Below, in pieces: positions 42,751-55,157 of a stretch of DNA of 64,000 nucleotides. The stretch lies in NCBI GenBank assembly GCA_002682825.1, contig NOKP01000037.1:186001-250000 (forward strand), written 5' to 3'. This stretch comes from Neonectria sp. B-13 (lineage: Eukaryota; Ascomycota; Sordariomycetes; Hypocreales; Nectriaceae). A program made the translations under genes and the position numbers. Position 1 is the first letter of the stretch; each line of letters begins with the position of its first letter. The notes under the pieces are model-generated. The model saw nothing but the letters and a program-made list of their open reading frames with translations, did no database searches and had not been told where the DNA came from.

Positions 42751-43293
42751 TCATTTCACAGGGGCTTCGATNCCCAACTTCATCTTTCTTCGCTGACTAA
42801 ATGAGAATTCTTCCGTGTTATGCTTACTTATGTGCCACCTAAAATGCCCTAGACGGCTAAAACAACCCTCGGAAGTCTCGTAGGTGACGATGCCCGAAAT
42901 GTGGAATAAGATCGGAGGGTCGTCTTCGTAAAGACGGTCTAACTTGACACACTTCTCGAGTTGCATGCAGTGAACTCATGTGGATTCTGGAAGACGTTCT
43001 TCAACGTCAAGATCCAACTTGACATGGGCGCCCTTTGCTTTCACCTGGTCTTCGTTGAAGTCGACCCTTCTGCGGCATAGCACATCATACTTGACCTCCA
43101 GCTCTACTGCACTTGGCCCATTACCCGCCGAGCTGTGTGAAGACAAAGAGTTCTCAATCACTGAGAACCCGTCATATTCCTCTTCAGATTCCATTGGCTT
43201 GAACCGAATTGAACAGTCGAGGCTAGCTCGGGACCAACTCAGCGCTATATCATCCGGCACTGCCAACGCCCGAAGAGTGAATTCCGAAAACAA
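42751..43293 (-). pseudogene. Unknown gene interrupted by one TGA
   Basis: One minus-strand frame is open for about 181 codons except for a single TGA at about 42975. Upstream it reads MESEEEYDGFSVIENSLSS (first ATG at 43194) to DLDVEERLPEST; downstream it continues MQLEKCVKLDRLYEDDPPIL to the end at 42751. The text around the stop is protein-like on both sides, and a CGA-to-TGA change would explain it. There is no known domain. An undetermined base (n) lies at 42772 inside the last codons. The plus strand also has a 196-codon frame here (42980-43570), so the strand assignment is not certain. Confidence 0.4.
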
Positions 43294-44258
43294 GACGCGT
43301 CAGTTTAAATCTCAAGATATTAGCTACTATCACAACACTCGAGCCACAATTGATCTCGTAAGAAAAAATACATTCATCCTTTCGGGTTTTATATCCCAAA
43401 ACCTTGACACGACCGATGCCCGATCACAGGCCTTGTTAACCCCAACTAACGAAGACTACCGTGTTCTGGTATTTTCCGACGAGGAGAACAACCAACACTT
43501 TGCAAATCGAGGAATTAAGGCCTTTGGTTCTTCTCTTGTGCATGCAGAAACGATACACTTGAGTCCATGAATTCAGTCTTAAACGATTAGATTGTAGACG
43601 AGGAGGTAAAGAGACCTGTGTGCTTTTCAAACCCGATAGAGGTGTTTGGGATGGGGTAAAGCAGTGGTTCACAGAAGGTTTTATTGCATGTTTACATGAA
43701 GAGATGGTTTCAAATCGTATCAGGGTGTCATTTCAGTCTTTGACAACTGACCCACGGCACAGCCCTGAGATGCAGAAGACTTGCAGTAAGATCATTCTTT
43801 TGAGTCAACACCATAGTTCTCCTAGTTTTTGAACCGAAAACAGGCTAACGATTTGAGATTGGCTGCTATAAGAGCCAATTTATTTTCGAGCCCCATTTCG
43901 TCAACTTGTCCACAATCTGCGGGGCTTCTGTCAGCCAACTTGCCAGGATATGCAACGACTGGCTACTGCCACCATCTACCACACAATTTTCACTCAATCT
44001 CAAGTACAGTTCATTGCCGCTCTCTCATTGGTATAAACCCATGCAAGCTACAATGAGAATCGTGAGCAAGTCTTGCAAATGAGGGTCGCAACAAACATGC
44101 TTACGTGAGTTTGGACCCCAAACAAACCTCATGCATGAGCCTTAGTGACGTTTGCGGGATTTTCGGACTAAAACCACATAGTCAGCTCTTATCTTGCCCG
44201 TTTCTTGTCCATCGCGACAGACCTCCCGGTGCAGGCAGCAAGATAAGAACCGGGCACA
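43294..44258. other. Intergenic, promoter side of the NACHT-ankyrin gene
   Basis: About 960 bases. A plus-strand frame extends from the left to 43570 without an ATG start; otherwise nothing is recognised. Confidence 0.4.
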
Positions 44259-47200
44259 ATGGACATCTTTACTACAACGATTGAGGCGATTAAGCTGGTT
44301 GCGCTGTTTGTCAAAAAGACAAAAACGGCTGCCAAAACCGAGAAAACAGTCCAGAACCTGGTATTTCTCATCAAGCTTGTGTATGCATACAAATTAGACA
44401 ATGCTAACATCTGGATCAATAGTGTACAACGTTGAATGAATCGCGAGAACGCATTGAGAACGTGAAGCGCCTGTTTTCCTCACTGTCTCCCAACGAAGAC
44501 ATACAGTCATTGGTGAACCGGACGCACACCAAACTCCCGGAAATCCTTGACGAATACGATAGTATCGTGGAGGTCCTCCAAGAATATTTCCGGGACAAAA
44601 AGCTCAAGACGTCTTTTCAACGAGGGTTTGATCGGAGTTGGAAAGGAGTCAAGTGGGTTCTTGACGAGTCATGGATTCTCGGTCGCATAGACGAACTCAA
44701 CAACCAGAACGGGAGACTAGATGAGTGAGTTTTTACTATGTCGTTTCTTGGTCTAACCTATCGCTAACGTTTCTGGAGAGCGCTGGTGGTGTTCAATACG
44801 TACCAAACTATAGGTTCTGCAGAAGCGCAGCAACACATTCTTGAGAGTCTCAAGAAAATTGAAAATGGAATCGACGGAACACATTTCATCAGGACTATCG
44901 AACAACTCCCGATTCAACTGGAGCCCTCAGCAGGAGAAAAGCTCAACAACCTAAGGGATAGCCCACCGAACTGGATTCTGAATGAAGAGTCATTTCGTGC
45001 CTGGAAGGAAGCCCCTTTGAGCGACAACTCCCCTTGGTTGTGGATCCTTGGGGAAGCTGGCGCCGGCAAGTCTCACCTGGCCACCTTTTTAGCCCAGCAT
45101 CTCCTGAGTCTAGACCCGGAAGACTTGACGCCGGCTGACAACGACGATGAGAACCCTCGAAAGCCACCCACGGTCGGGGTTGCCATTCATTACTGTTCAT
45201 TCAAAGAAGAAGACAACCAGAACTCGGATCAGATTCTTGCGTGTCTGCTACGCCAGTTGCTGCACCAACTGTGGGAGGTGGCTCCTCGACAGGCTAGCAA
45301 CCATGTTAAATCACTTGAACACCTCATTCGGCCAGCCCGGAGCCTTCAGGAAAGAGAGTCTGCTTATTCAGTGTTGGGCGCTGTGTCGCGGAGCTTTGAT
45401 CGTGTCTACATCTTGGTCGACGGGCTTGATGAGCTGCCAGAACTGATCTACCGCGACATTATCCCCAAACTACGCAAACTGAACTCGCCAGAGGCCCGTA
45501 TCGTATTAACATCCAGAGAAGGCTTGCGCCATCACGCGCAACACCTGAAGGCCAACATCATCAACGCCAACAACAATGACACTTCCATCCGGAATTTCAT
45601 CCGTAACAAATTGAAGAGCATCGCCGCGGGAGATGAATCAGATATTTTCATGGGTTCTTCAGTACTTTCCGAGAGACTGGATACTGAAGAAAAGCTTGGA
45701 AAGCTCGGTGATAGAATCATTGAGATCGCAAACCGAAACTTCCTCTGTGCTGATTTGCTCATCAAGCAATTCTACACTTTAGACCCGGAAGGTGTGGATG
45801 ATGCTTTGGATAATCTCACTGATGGCCTTGATGAGCTCATCAGGAGAGTTATGGAACGCATAGGCGAGAACAGAACCGGCAGGGAAGCTCTCCTCTGGAT
45901 CATTCACACCGTGGGGTCGGGACTTCAGCTTGCACAATTGCAGCATGCGCTTGCGTTCTCAAGATACTCGACGAACGCTAATCTTGTCAACTTCAGAAAG
46001 GATGCGCTGATCAAGTCGACTTCCTATTTTCTCAGTGTTGGCAGCAGCTCGGAGTTTGTGTCCATCCACAAAGCCGTCAAGGACTACTGTACAAATCCTC
46101 GGAATACTCGAACCCACTTTGAGAATCCCCATGGCCTAATTGCCAAAGCATGCCTAGGATGCATGGAAAAGTCTGGAGAGGACGCTGGAACATTAGAGCA
46201 ATGGAAAAGAGCCGTCGAGGCGTCTCCCTTTCTGGAATACGCAGCTTCTAATTGGGGTTGGCACTTGAAGCAAGCAGACGAAAGACTGCCGGAGGAACCA
46301 TTCCCGAACCTGGACTTGATGAAATTACTTGAACGAGATCGGTTTCTGGATTCAGCGACCATTGCTATCCAGCGGCAACTCAAGGAGCTGGGGTTTTGGA
46401 AAGACGCAATGTGGTATAAGCTGGATACTGAAACCCCTCCGCTATCTGCGCTCCACATTCTCGCCTTCTTCAACCTTCCCTTGACTGCTGAGAAATGGAT
46501 CAGTCGAGGGAATGCTGTAGAGGGTTTTGAGGAGCCGTCTTGGGACCAGGCGGAGTACACGCCCCTCTACATGGCTTCCAGATTAGGAAACGATGAGATC
46601 GTCGAGGCCTTGATTGCTCAAGGAGCCGACCCAAATAAGCAAAACGGCCCTGACGGAATCTCTGCGTTCCAAGCTGCTATAGCTGCCGGCCATGAGAAGG
46701 TAGTTGACATCATTCTGGAGACTGCCTCGTCGGACAAAAAGCAGGAGATGGTTTCAAGAGGAGACAGCCTGGGACGGCTTCCTTTGATGGACGCTTGTGG
46801 CAACATCAACCATCAAGGGAATCTCAAAATTGTCCGAAGAATTCTCAGAGCTATGAAGTCAATGCCAAACAGACACGAGATTCTGCTCAACAGAGCCGGT
46901 CCCTCGCGCCAAAGCGCACTCCATCAAGCCGCCGAGGCCAATGAACCGGAAATCATCAGCGCACTACTGACCTTTCCCGGCGGGCAAGATTTACTAGAGC
47001 TAGAGAACGTACAGAATTCTACGGCCTTGATGGTCGCTGCCTGGGCTTGTTGGAATGGAGCATCCAATTCAGTACGACGACTCTTGGAGGCGGAACCGAA
47101 CCTATTTACTAGAAACCTACACGGGGAAGCCGCCGTGCATCTCGCTGCTCGTCATGAGGGGCACATGATCCTAGCCAGGACGGACGGATTCAAACTTCTT

Positions 47201-48722
47201 CTTAAGAAGTCAGACCTCTCCTTGCAAGACCACCACGGTCAAACGCCACTTCATCTTGTATGTCGATGGGGCCGCCCATATCATGCGGCAGCAATGCAAT
47301 CAGTTCTGGAAGAGCGAAGAGAACTCCTTTTCATCAAGGATCACGAAGGACGTACGCCTATTTCCACCGCAGCCACACTTCCTGACTCAAACGATCCCGA
47401 GGATAGGTGGAAACGAATCTTCCAGGGGAAAATGCAATGCGTTGAGAAGCTCCTCCCAACCATTGGCGATGATTTATCTGTCCAGGATGCTGAAAAGCTC
47501 ATCCGCGTACTGCTTCAACACACTCAGGTCGAACCTTTCAGTCTCCTGCTGCAACATTCAGTCAAGGCCAGGGAGCTGTTTGCACAGGGCTCGACGCCCC
47601 TTCGAAACGCAGTACAGACCGGAGACGCCGAGATCGTCAAGGCAGCTATAGAGAGGTATGGAATAGATGAGTTGAACAAGTCGGGAACGCAGTCGGAGGA
47701 TCAAAGTCTCCTAGTGGAGGCTGCGAAACTCGGTTTCTATCCGGTGGCAAAGGTTCTGATCGACCACGGCGTTGAACTTAACCGTACTGATGATACTGGC
47801 ACCTTGAATTGGTGTGCAGAATTGTGCAACCCTGAAGTGGTGGAAGCGATTTGGGCCCGAGATCCAAACGTCTTGATGCCCTCAACAACAAACCAGAATG
47901 TCCTAGATATTGCCTCTGCCCGGAATCCCGTCAGAAAATTGTGGAACCAGAACCGTCTGGTTCCAGATACCGTCCCAAAAGAGGTCGAATGTCTTTACTC
48001 GGAGAGACGTGGTACTGCCGTGGTAGTAGGAGATGAAGCAACGGCGATGAACTTTCGATTTGCAATGGAACATGTCGTGGCATTCTTGGGAGTACACAGT
48101 GGAACATATCTCGAATCCGAGCCTATTCCATCCACTGCAAAGAGTAAATCACGATGCCTCTTGGGGTGTACCCTACACAATCTCGGTTTTCTTTCTGACT
48201 GATGATTGTTTCATAGTACCTATGTCGAAAATCCGTGTGTCCATTACTGGTAGGGATCAAGGGTGGTCAGACCATTCAAGTAAGTATCCGTGGGACAAAG
48301 GAACGTGCCACGGCAGCGAAACGTGGTTTCAAATTGCCATCAAGAGAGGTTAGAGCATTCCAGACTCCGCCTGCGGTTCGCACATTGACTCATTGCTGTA
48401 GGTGAAAACATTTTGCAGGAGCTTGAGGTCGCAAGAAACTTCCTCAATGTTGGAAACTGGTCAACATACAACATCAGCTGGGATGTAGATTCAAGGTGAG
48501 TGTACAATACTGTTAGTAGGGTTCAAGCTAAACCCCCACAGTCGCCAGACCAGCGAACCTGACGCTGGAGGGCCTAGTCAGGCTGCTCAACCTGCTGAGG
48601 CAGTCTCTTTTATCAACGCTTTACGGCGAGGTGATCGGCTTTGTATAATTCCAAGGGCTAACTATCAGGGTTGGCAATGCTGGATTCAGGACGCGTCGAT
48701 CCGAGTTTCCTATGAGGACTAG
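44259..48722 (+). CDS. STAND/NLR-type protein: helical N-terminus, NACHT, ankyrin repeats, extra C-terminal domain
   Basis: Six exons (44259-44378, 44423-44724, 44779-48143, 48217-48348, 48402-48495, 48542-48722) give 1397 residues with matching phases throughout. Residues 1-150 are helical (MDIFTTTIEAIKLVALF onward), as in fungal STAND N-terminal domains. NACHT: Walker A GEAGAGKS at about 232-239, Walker B VYILVDGLDEL at about 351-361. A winged-helix-like region follows, then ankyrin repeats from about residue 730 to 1150 (TPLYMASRLGNDEIVEALIA, STALMVAAWACWNG, TPLHLVCRWG). Exons 4-6 add about 135 residues with SKIRVSITGRDQGWSDH, WFQIAIKR, NWSTYNISWDVD and YQGWQCWIQDASIRVSYED, a likely beta-sandwich. 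Reading only exon 3 would lose this domain. Such proteins sense non-self in fungal incompatibility; the trigger here is unknown. Confidence 0.88.
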
Positions 48723-50934
48723 AGATCATCAATTCATTTCATGGAAATCTTTTGTGTGCTGCGTGTTTTCTAATCGTTGTGTTCACGACTCGCTTGTTCG
48801 TTCACGCCCCTCTCCGGTACCTACACCTCTATCATCCGCGGCATCATGATGACCTCAATGCACACTCCCAGACACTCGACAACGTCCCAAATTACCATCC
48901 ACACTCTCGGATTCTCTAAGTGACTCGACACTACACTAAAGTACTACTGCACGTCATCGTATCATGCTTCATAAGCCTCCTCATCCCATCATGCCAAAGC
49001 CCTAGCTGTCTCTCATCAAGTCCAGAGGTGGTAGGATGAATGAGGAGGTAGAGGAATACAACCGCGAGAATAAAATGTGAAGGATACACGCTGCCTTTGT
49101 TACGCCAGGCTTTGGTTTGCTCTTTATTCGCTTCTTCCTCATGAGCTCCATAGGGGCTAGCATATGGAGGCGGAACAGGCATAAATACATACTTGCATAC
49201 CACAGATTCTGGGTGTCAAGGCCAGTGTTGACCCGTCCTCGCTGCACAGTGCGCCCTGCCTTTTGGTTCTAAATCAATTGGCACCCCATGTCTCTTCCTA
49301 GACTCCGCTTTGCAAGCGACTACCGCTCCGACTATCTTGATATCTATATAAGGTATGGGACTTGCGAGTAGAAAGCCTTGGCCAGGGAGGTTGGATATAA
49401 AATGGTCGGTATGCTTGGCGTGTGCTTGGAGATTGCCATTGTTGTGTTTGCTTGTCGCTTGCTCCTCTTTCAGGCGAGTTAGTTGTTCTCTCTAAATGAA
49501 GCTATTGCTACCTTCTGTCAAGTTTCAACTACCTTTACTTACGATAATACTGCTGAATGCTGCAATACTAGACTTTATCCCTCCTGTCATTATATGTAGT
49601 TCACCATTTGAGCATGTTCAATATGAGCTTATCAGCAACTCATTTGAACTGTTAATATAGCCTCACAGTAGCTTAATCTCTAGCTAAAGAGTGGTAATAT
49701 TTTAAGAGACCTTCTCTGTTAGGTTCTCATGTTGGTTTCCGAGAAGTCCGCCCTAAAGGCCTTCAGATAGGCCTGATCCATGCATAGTGAGAACAAACGG
49801 AGGAATTTGTATAGCTGATAATCTTGGCAGGCCTGATGATATCCTGAGTCTAGATGTCTTGTTGCCTGCCTTCCATGGAACTGGTATGAAGACTTCAATC
49901 TTAGAAGTGAGAGTTCTTGCTCCGTTTTCGGAGCCGCCGACGCAAGGTAGAGGCACAGAACGGTTCATTTCTGTTCGTGACCGTTTCCGTACTATGCATG
50001 AACTTAACCGAGATTCCAGAAGAAGGTTGCTACCAGGATTCCGGACCAAAAACCTTACTCTCCGGACCCACAACCTGTACCGTCTGGACCAACAACCTTT
50101 ACTATCGGGATCAATAAATACAGGGGAAGTACTTGGAAATCACATTTCCGCCCCTCTCAAATCCAGGTACCTTTTGGTCCGGGTAGCAAAAGCTGTTGGC
50201 ACGTGTTGGTCGGCCTTTAACCAGCTACGGCTGATGCGGTTGGGCTTGCTCTCTGAAGGTTGAGTGACCAATTATATCCAGAAGGCGGTCATAGAGTCTC
50301 GGCCAACTCTGAGTTCCTACTGTCATACGACATGGAACTTCGGGCCGTCGGCAGAAGCCGCAGACGAAACGAAAGCTCGGCTATGAATCTGACAGGGATG
50401 GACGCATGCACTGTCTGCAGCCCCTTATTGGCCTCTGTCGTGTTGGCTCTGAACGCCGCTTGCCCTCGAATAGTTGTTCGGGTGCTCTTCAATACAGAGA
50501 AAGTGGCGGCATTCGTTCTTAAACAGCCCATACTGACCCCCTTCTGATCACATCCCTCCACTCGCGTACGGCCTCATTCGTATGCCTCGTCCCACAGCAG
50601 AGGATGACAGGAATGGTCTATGCTCAATCTTGAAGCCAGAACCTGCATATTCACTCTCTTGTGCGAGGTCCTTTGTTGAAGACGTGAGCTATAACCGAAG
50701 AAGAAGGAGCTGAATCACATGAGAATCGAAAGACGAATGTGGCGGTCACAACTACCCAAGCGGCATGCCCTGCTGCATAAGAGTACTCGAGAAGAGGGAG
50801 GGAAAGTCTATATAAGATTGCTTCTCGCCCTCGGTTAAGGGCGTATTCTTCTGTCTTTTCTCCAGCACTCACATCTCTACCTTTCAAGAGACTCAGAACT
50901 TACGATCAAACTGCCCCTTGGAAACTTCTTCACC
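48723..50934. other. Long intergenic region, AT-rich in part
   Basis: About 2.2 kb. Part of it (roughly 49480-49740) is AT-rich with many stops in all frames, as in mutated repeat remnants. Frames at 48931-49203 (-) and 49753-50263 (both strands) have no recognisable product. The right end carries the promoter of the small secreted peptide. Confidence 0.4.
50809..50815 (+). promoter_or_regulatory. TATA box of the small secreted peptide gene
   Basis: TATATAA about 120 bases before the ATG at 50935, followed by a CT-rich leader (TTCTTCTGTCTTTTCTCC-like). Confidence 0.5.
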
Positions 50935-51246
50935 ATGAAGTTCTCTCTCATCGCCGTCGCTAGTATGCTCAGCCTTGCCGCTGCTGCCCCTGCCTCTGAG
51001 AGTCCCGATGATGCCCTGGTCAGGCTGGCCGCCGAGGGCGAGAGTTACCTGGTCGATCCCGCTGCTTACTTTGCTGCCATCGCTCCCCTCGACGAGTCTG
51101 GTTCCGACCTCGAGGCTAGGGACCTTGAGGCTAGGGCCAAGTGCGGCCCCGGATGGAGCTGCTGGTCCCATAAGTGCGTGCAGGTCAGCTGCACCCCTTT
51201 CCGCAACACGACCATTTGCGTCACCTTCACAAGTGGAAAGTGCTAG
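50935..51246 (+). CDS. Small secreted six-cysteine peptide precursor
   Basis: Single exon, 103 residues. Signal peptide MKFSLIAVASMLSLAAA, then an acidic pro-region (ESPDDALVRLAAEGESYL) ending in a duplicated LEARDLEAR. The presumed mature part, AKCGPGWSCW onward (36 residues), holds all six Cys, at mature positions 3, 9, 14, 19, 28 and 36, with one N-glycosylation site (NTT). Layout (signal, acidic pro-region, Arg-ended spacer, compact Cys-rich peptide) is that of secreted antimicrobial-like or effector peptides. No dibasic Kex2 site is present; the Arg of LEAR is the likely processing point. C-ending codons and a clear TATA box suggest strong expression. A GTATGT..CGCAG pair after the stop may be a 3'-UTR intron. 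Confidence 0.82.
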   Translation: MKFSLIAVASMLSLAAAAPASESPDDALVRLAAEGESYLVDPAAYFAAIAPLDESGSDLEARDLEARAKCGPGWSCWSHKCVQVSCTPFRNTTICVTFTSGKC

Positions 51247-52968
51247 GCGGGTATGTTTTCATGGCTTCGATGACCTCTTAATCTGATTTTCCTGACACAA
51301 CGCAGTCTAGCACGTTACACGGACGCCCTCAAGTTTGGGTTCCTTGACTCTTGGTTGACCCTTTTTGGTACCTGGCTGGCTATGCCTTCACCTGCCTGGA
51401 TGTGGGCTAGTCTATAACGGTCGTTCCCGCTATATGTCACTGAGATAATGTTGCATGTTCATATGAACTTGGTTACTCAATGCGCTATATTCCATCATGA
51501 GTTAGAACTTTTACTCTCAACTGTCTATATCGTATACCTTAAGTTAGCTTAACCTAATAGACTATGAATTAAGGCAAAGTGAGCGTTACATCCATGAGTC
51601 GAAATGGCGACATATGAATTATTATCAGGTATAGGCCTCAGCACGTTTAGAATTTTACTTTGTAGCCCTTCCACCCGCTCGGAAGCTGGATGGCTCCTCT
51701 ATATTTTGAGCCCTTGGTGGCGCAGTCGTCCTGAAGGGAATTGGATCATAGCCTTGCAGGCTGATGTGGAGACTGAAGTGTGTTGAGAGGTGGTTCTCGG
51801 TGTGGTGATAGGTATGTTGATTGATATAGCTTCGTCCTGTCCCGTTGCCTCGGCGATGTCCTGGAAGCTCGGCTTGGGTCACGTCGACCCCCGAGGCTAT
51901 CGGCTGATATTGCACGCCGAGAGGTGGAGAGGAAGTGAAGACGTTCCGAGCTGAACTAAGTCATCCGGGTCCCGATAAAGTGCCGATGGTCCCGGCTGGG
52001 TGGTTCGGGTCTGTGCAGGAGTAGGGCTGAGGGCATCAACATGTGGCGTCCTCGCTCGAAGGGAAGGGATTGGCTGATGAGTCTAGCGTTTTGTTTAGAT
52101 CCGAATCGCACTCGCTTGTCCAAAGGAATGGCAGAGAGAAGCCAATCATGCTCCAGCGGATTCCTCGCGCTTGAGACGGAAGCAGCCAAATTGGCGAGTG
52201 GGGCGTGCGCTGTGTTATATTAGAGGGGCGCGTTGAAGCGAAGATGAAACAGGCTAGGGTCTTGCGGGGTTTGGGGGCCATCTCAATGAAAGCTTAAGGG
52301 GTTCTCGAGGTGATAATGATTGCGGGTAGGCGACGGATATCCAGGAGCAAGGGAGTAATGCCTGGCCAAAGCGCAATCAATGCATGATGCAAGTTGTAAG
52401 TGAAGTGCAGAAAGGAGCAGGGCAGGGCAGAGGTAGACAAATAACGGAGGGACAAGGTGTGATTGGAGACTGCAACCGCTCTTATCAACTGCGGTCACTT
52501 TAAGGGGCTGGCATGATGCTTAAAATAATTGTTAGGCAGACCGCCCATGTCGATCAAGGCGGCCTCCACTGCTTCTAGAAAGCTTGGCCGTCGTTCCAGG
52601 GACGAACTCATGGCAGTGCACACCGACTCACTACCGGAGGGCTCCGCCTGCGCAGGGGACGATTCCTATTTCAGGAGATGCAGCGGGCCGTTTGTGCAGA
52701 TGGACGAGGGTTGGCGATGCGTGATACGCCCGAAGCTCCGCCTTACCGGGCTCCAACTGTGGCTTTGCAGATTGCAACAAGCACCGTCCATCTCGGGTTA
52801 GGCTGGTTGTCCGGGCACTCCGGGGGCTGAGGCTAGGGCTGGTTGGGGAACTAGATTAATTAGCTGGGCCCCGGACATGTCCAAGAGCCCCTCATTTTGC
52901 TCTCAATCCACACTCTGTCTGCATCTGCATCAACAACTCCAACGCATCCATCGCCGTCGACCGTCGTG
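51247..52968. other. Intergenic, no complete gene seen
   Basis: About 1.7 kb. Several minus-strand frames between 51655 and 52281 (one starting MAPKPRKTLACFIFAS at 52281) have ATGs but no family resemblance and no splice path joining them. The right end is the promoter of the Zn2Cys6 gene. Confidence 0.4.
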
Positions 52969-54989
52969 ATGCATTCCTTCTCGGCGTCCCACGCCCAGCC
53001 GCTTGCAATCCGGCAATCCACGGGCCCCTACCTGCTCCCCGGGCCTCCGCCGGCGCCTGTCCCCTCCAATGCCGCCCGCATCTACGCCACCGTGCCGATC
53101 TCAACGGCCTGCCTCGCTTGTGTTAGCCTCCCCCGTTCCCTATAACTGTGAGAAATGGCCTGGCTAACTGAAAATCCAGCGCGACAAGCATCTCAAGTGT
53201 GATGGGAAAAGACCTTGCTCCCGCTGCACCACCTTCGACTGCGAGTGCGTCTACGTTGCATCCCGCCGCGGCTACAAGGGCCCGCGCAGAGCCCCTGGCG
53301 CCATTCCCAAGAAGCGTAAGGCGGTATCAGCCCCGTCCGAGTCTTCGTCATCCTCCTCCTCCTCCTCCTCCTCCGCCGCCATCAATGTCTTGCCTGCAGT
53401 CACTATTGGCCCCGACGCCTCTGTCGTTGCCTTCAACCCCAGTATCGTCTACTCAGTCAGCGGCCCTGCTTCTCCCTTTATCCTTCAATCCACCCCCCTC
53501 GATCCCTCAAATCTTGCCATCTATCCTACATACATCAATCCCGTAGAGGCGTTAAACTTTCCCTTCGCTCCCCTTTGCCGCCAAATGCCTCCTCCTCGGG
53601 ACCAATACATTGACTCGTTCTACCATCATTTCTACTCAACCCATCCCTTCGTCTTGCCCCAGGACTATCTCCTTCCATTAACCAAAGATGGCGGCATCGA
53701 ACCTCTTATAGCCGCTATGCGCTGGGTTGGCTCGCTCTATATCGACACAGGCTCCACATGTGTCCGGCTTTTTGACGAAGCGTACCGTCTCATCTACGAA
53801 CTTTCGAGTCCCAGGGATGGCTTCTTGGTCCAGGCCATGCTGGTTCTCATCATTGGACTCGATGGGAACCGCCAGAGAGAAAAGGTCAAGGAGCTGCTGG
53901 CCAACGTCCAGCATATATCGGTCCAGATCGGGCTCAATACTCGTTTGTTCGCCTCGCTCAACGGACGAGGCATGCCCGTACTCGAAGAGAGCTGGCGGAG
54001 AATCTGGTGGGATCTCTATGTCGTTGATGCTTCAATTGCCGGCGTTCACCGGACTTCCAACTTCCTTCTATTTGATGTGCCAGCTGATGTTGCTTTACCA
54101 TGTGAAGAGCACCAGTATCTCTGTGGTGTAAGTCTATTCGTACCATTCCCACCACTTACATGCTAACCTATCGTAGCAAATTCCCCTGCCACGCTACTTA
54201 GAGGAAATGGATAATTGTGGCTTGAACGATAACCACGAATTCTCATCGTTTGCCTATCGGATACAATGCGCCCGCAACTTGGGCAAGCTCATGCGACTGC
54301 CCATCGCTAGAGCCAAGGATAAGAACATGGCCAAAATCGAAACCCTTCTCGCCAACTGGCAATTACGCTTGCCTGCATCTAAGCGAGATACACTATACAA
54401 GGATGGTGAGCTGGACGAAATGATGTTCCAGGCATTTATGATGGCGCATGCCATTTCCATCCTCCTCCACCAGCCTTTCTCGCAATTAGACACATCGCCA
54501 ACGCGATACATCAATGCATGCGCACCGAATACCCCGGCGCCATCAAGCGACGCCTTCAACTCACACACTAAATATACCATCAACGCGGCCAACGAGATCA
54601 CCAAGTTGATTACCCACCGCGTCCCCCAGCTATCACACACGCACTTCTTTTCCTACATGGTGACGCTCGCGTCAACTATCCATCTCAGCGTGTGGAGCCT
54701 CGCGTTTGTCCCCCACAACGACGATGGGATTCGTCAAAAGATTCGACTCAATGTTGGCGCTCTTGAGAACTTCTCACGGGTGTGGCCTGCGGCAGCGCAC
54801 CTATGTGGTCAGGTCAAGGGCATCGCACAGGAGGTGTATCGTATCAAGAAGCAACAATATATGCCGCCTCAGTATTGGATTGAGTTCGCGGAGGAACCGG
54901 TGGCAGATACTACAGTTGATCAGTCTATTATCAACGAGATTGCAGTATCATCTGGAATGCCAAACGGAATGGACGGAGTGGCTTGTTGA
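52969..54989 (+). CDS. Zn2Cys6 transcription factor, three exons
   Basis: Exons 52969-53121, 53180-54127 and 54177-54989 give 637 residues. The zinc cluster is built across the first intron: Cys48, Cys51, Cys58, Cys64, Cys67 and Cys74 (ACLAC then RDKHLKCDGKRPCSRC and CEC), the canonical spacing. A basic linker (RRGYKGPRRAPG, KKRK) and a poly-Ser run from TCC repeats follow. The fungal_trans middle-homology region is recognisable: RDQYIDSFYHHFYSTHPFVL, then WRRIWWDLYVVDASIAG and DVPADVALP, then FMMAHAISILLHQPFSQL. The missing first exon would hide the zinc cluster in single-frame reading. It is nuclear, binding CGG-type half sites by family knowledge. Targets are unknown; the HNH gene follows 170 bases downstream. 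Confidence 0.9.
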
Positions 54990-55157
54990 GCCGAGAGTTT
55001 TGCCCTTCAATATTAGATACCCACATAATGATATTGCCTAGTCGCGATGCTGTAAGGCGGGTGGGCTCTTGTTACCCCGCCAACCGCGCTCACCCCATTT
55101 CCCCCACCCTAAGCGTAATCCTAAGCGTCACTACATGATCAAATCCATCCCAGTTCA

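Noticed and set aside
48931..49203. 90-codon minus frame with one hydrophobic segment
   Set aside because: Single short hydrophobic run, no homology sense, and it overlaps another open frame; too weak to call.
49753..50263. Overlapping frames of 106 codons (-) and 158 codons (+)
   Set aside because: Neither has a recognisable motif, splice extension or convincing start; could be a decayed repeat.
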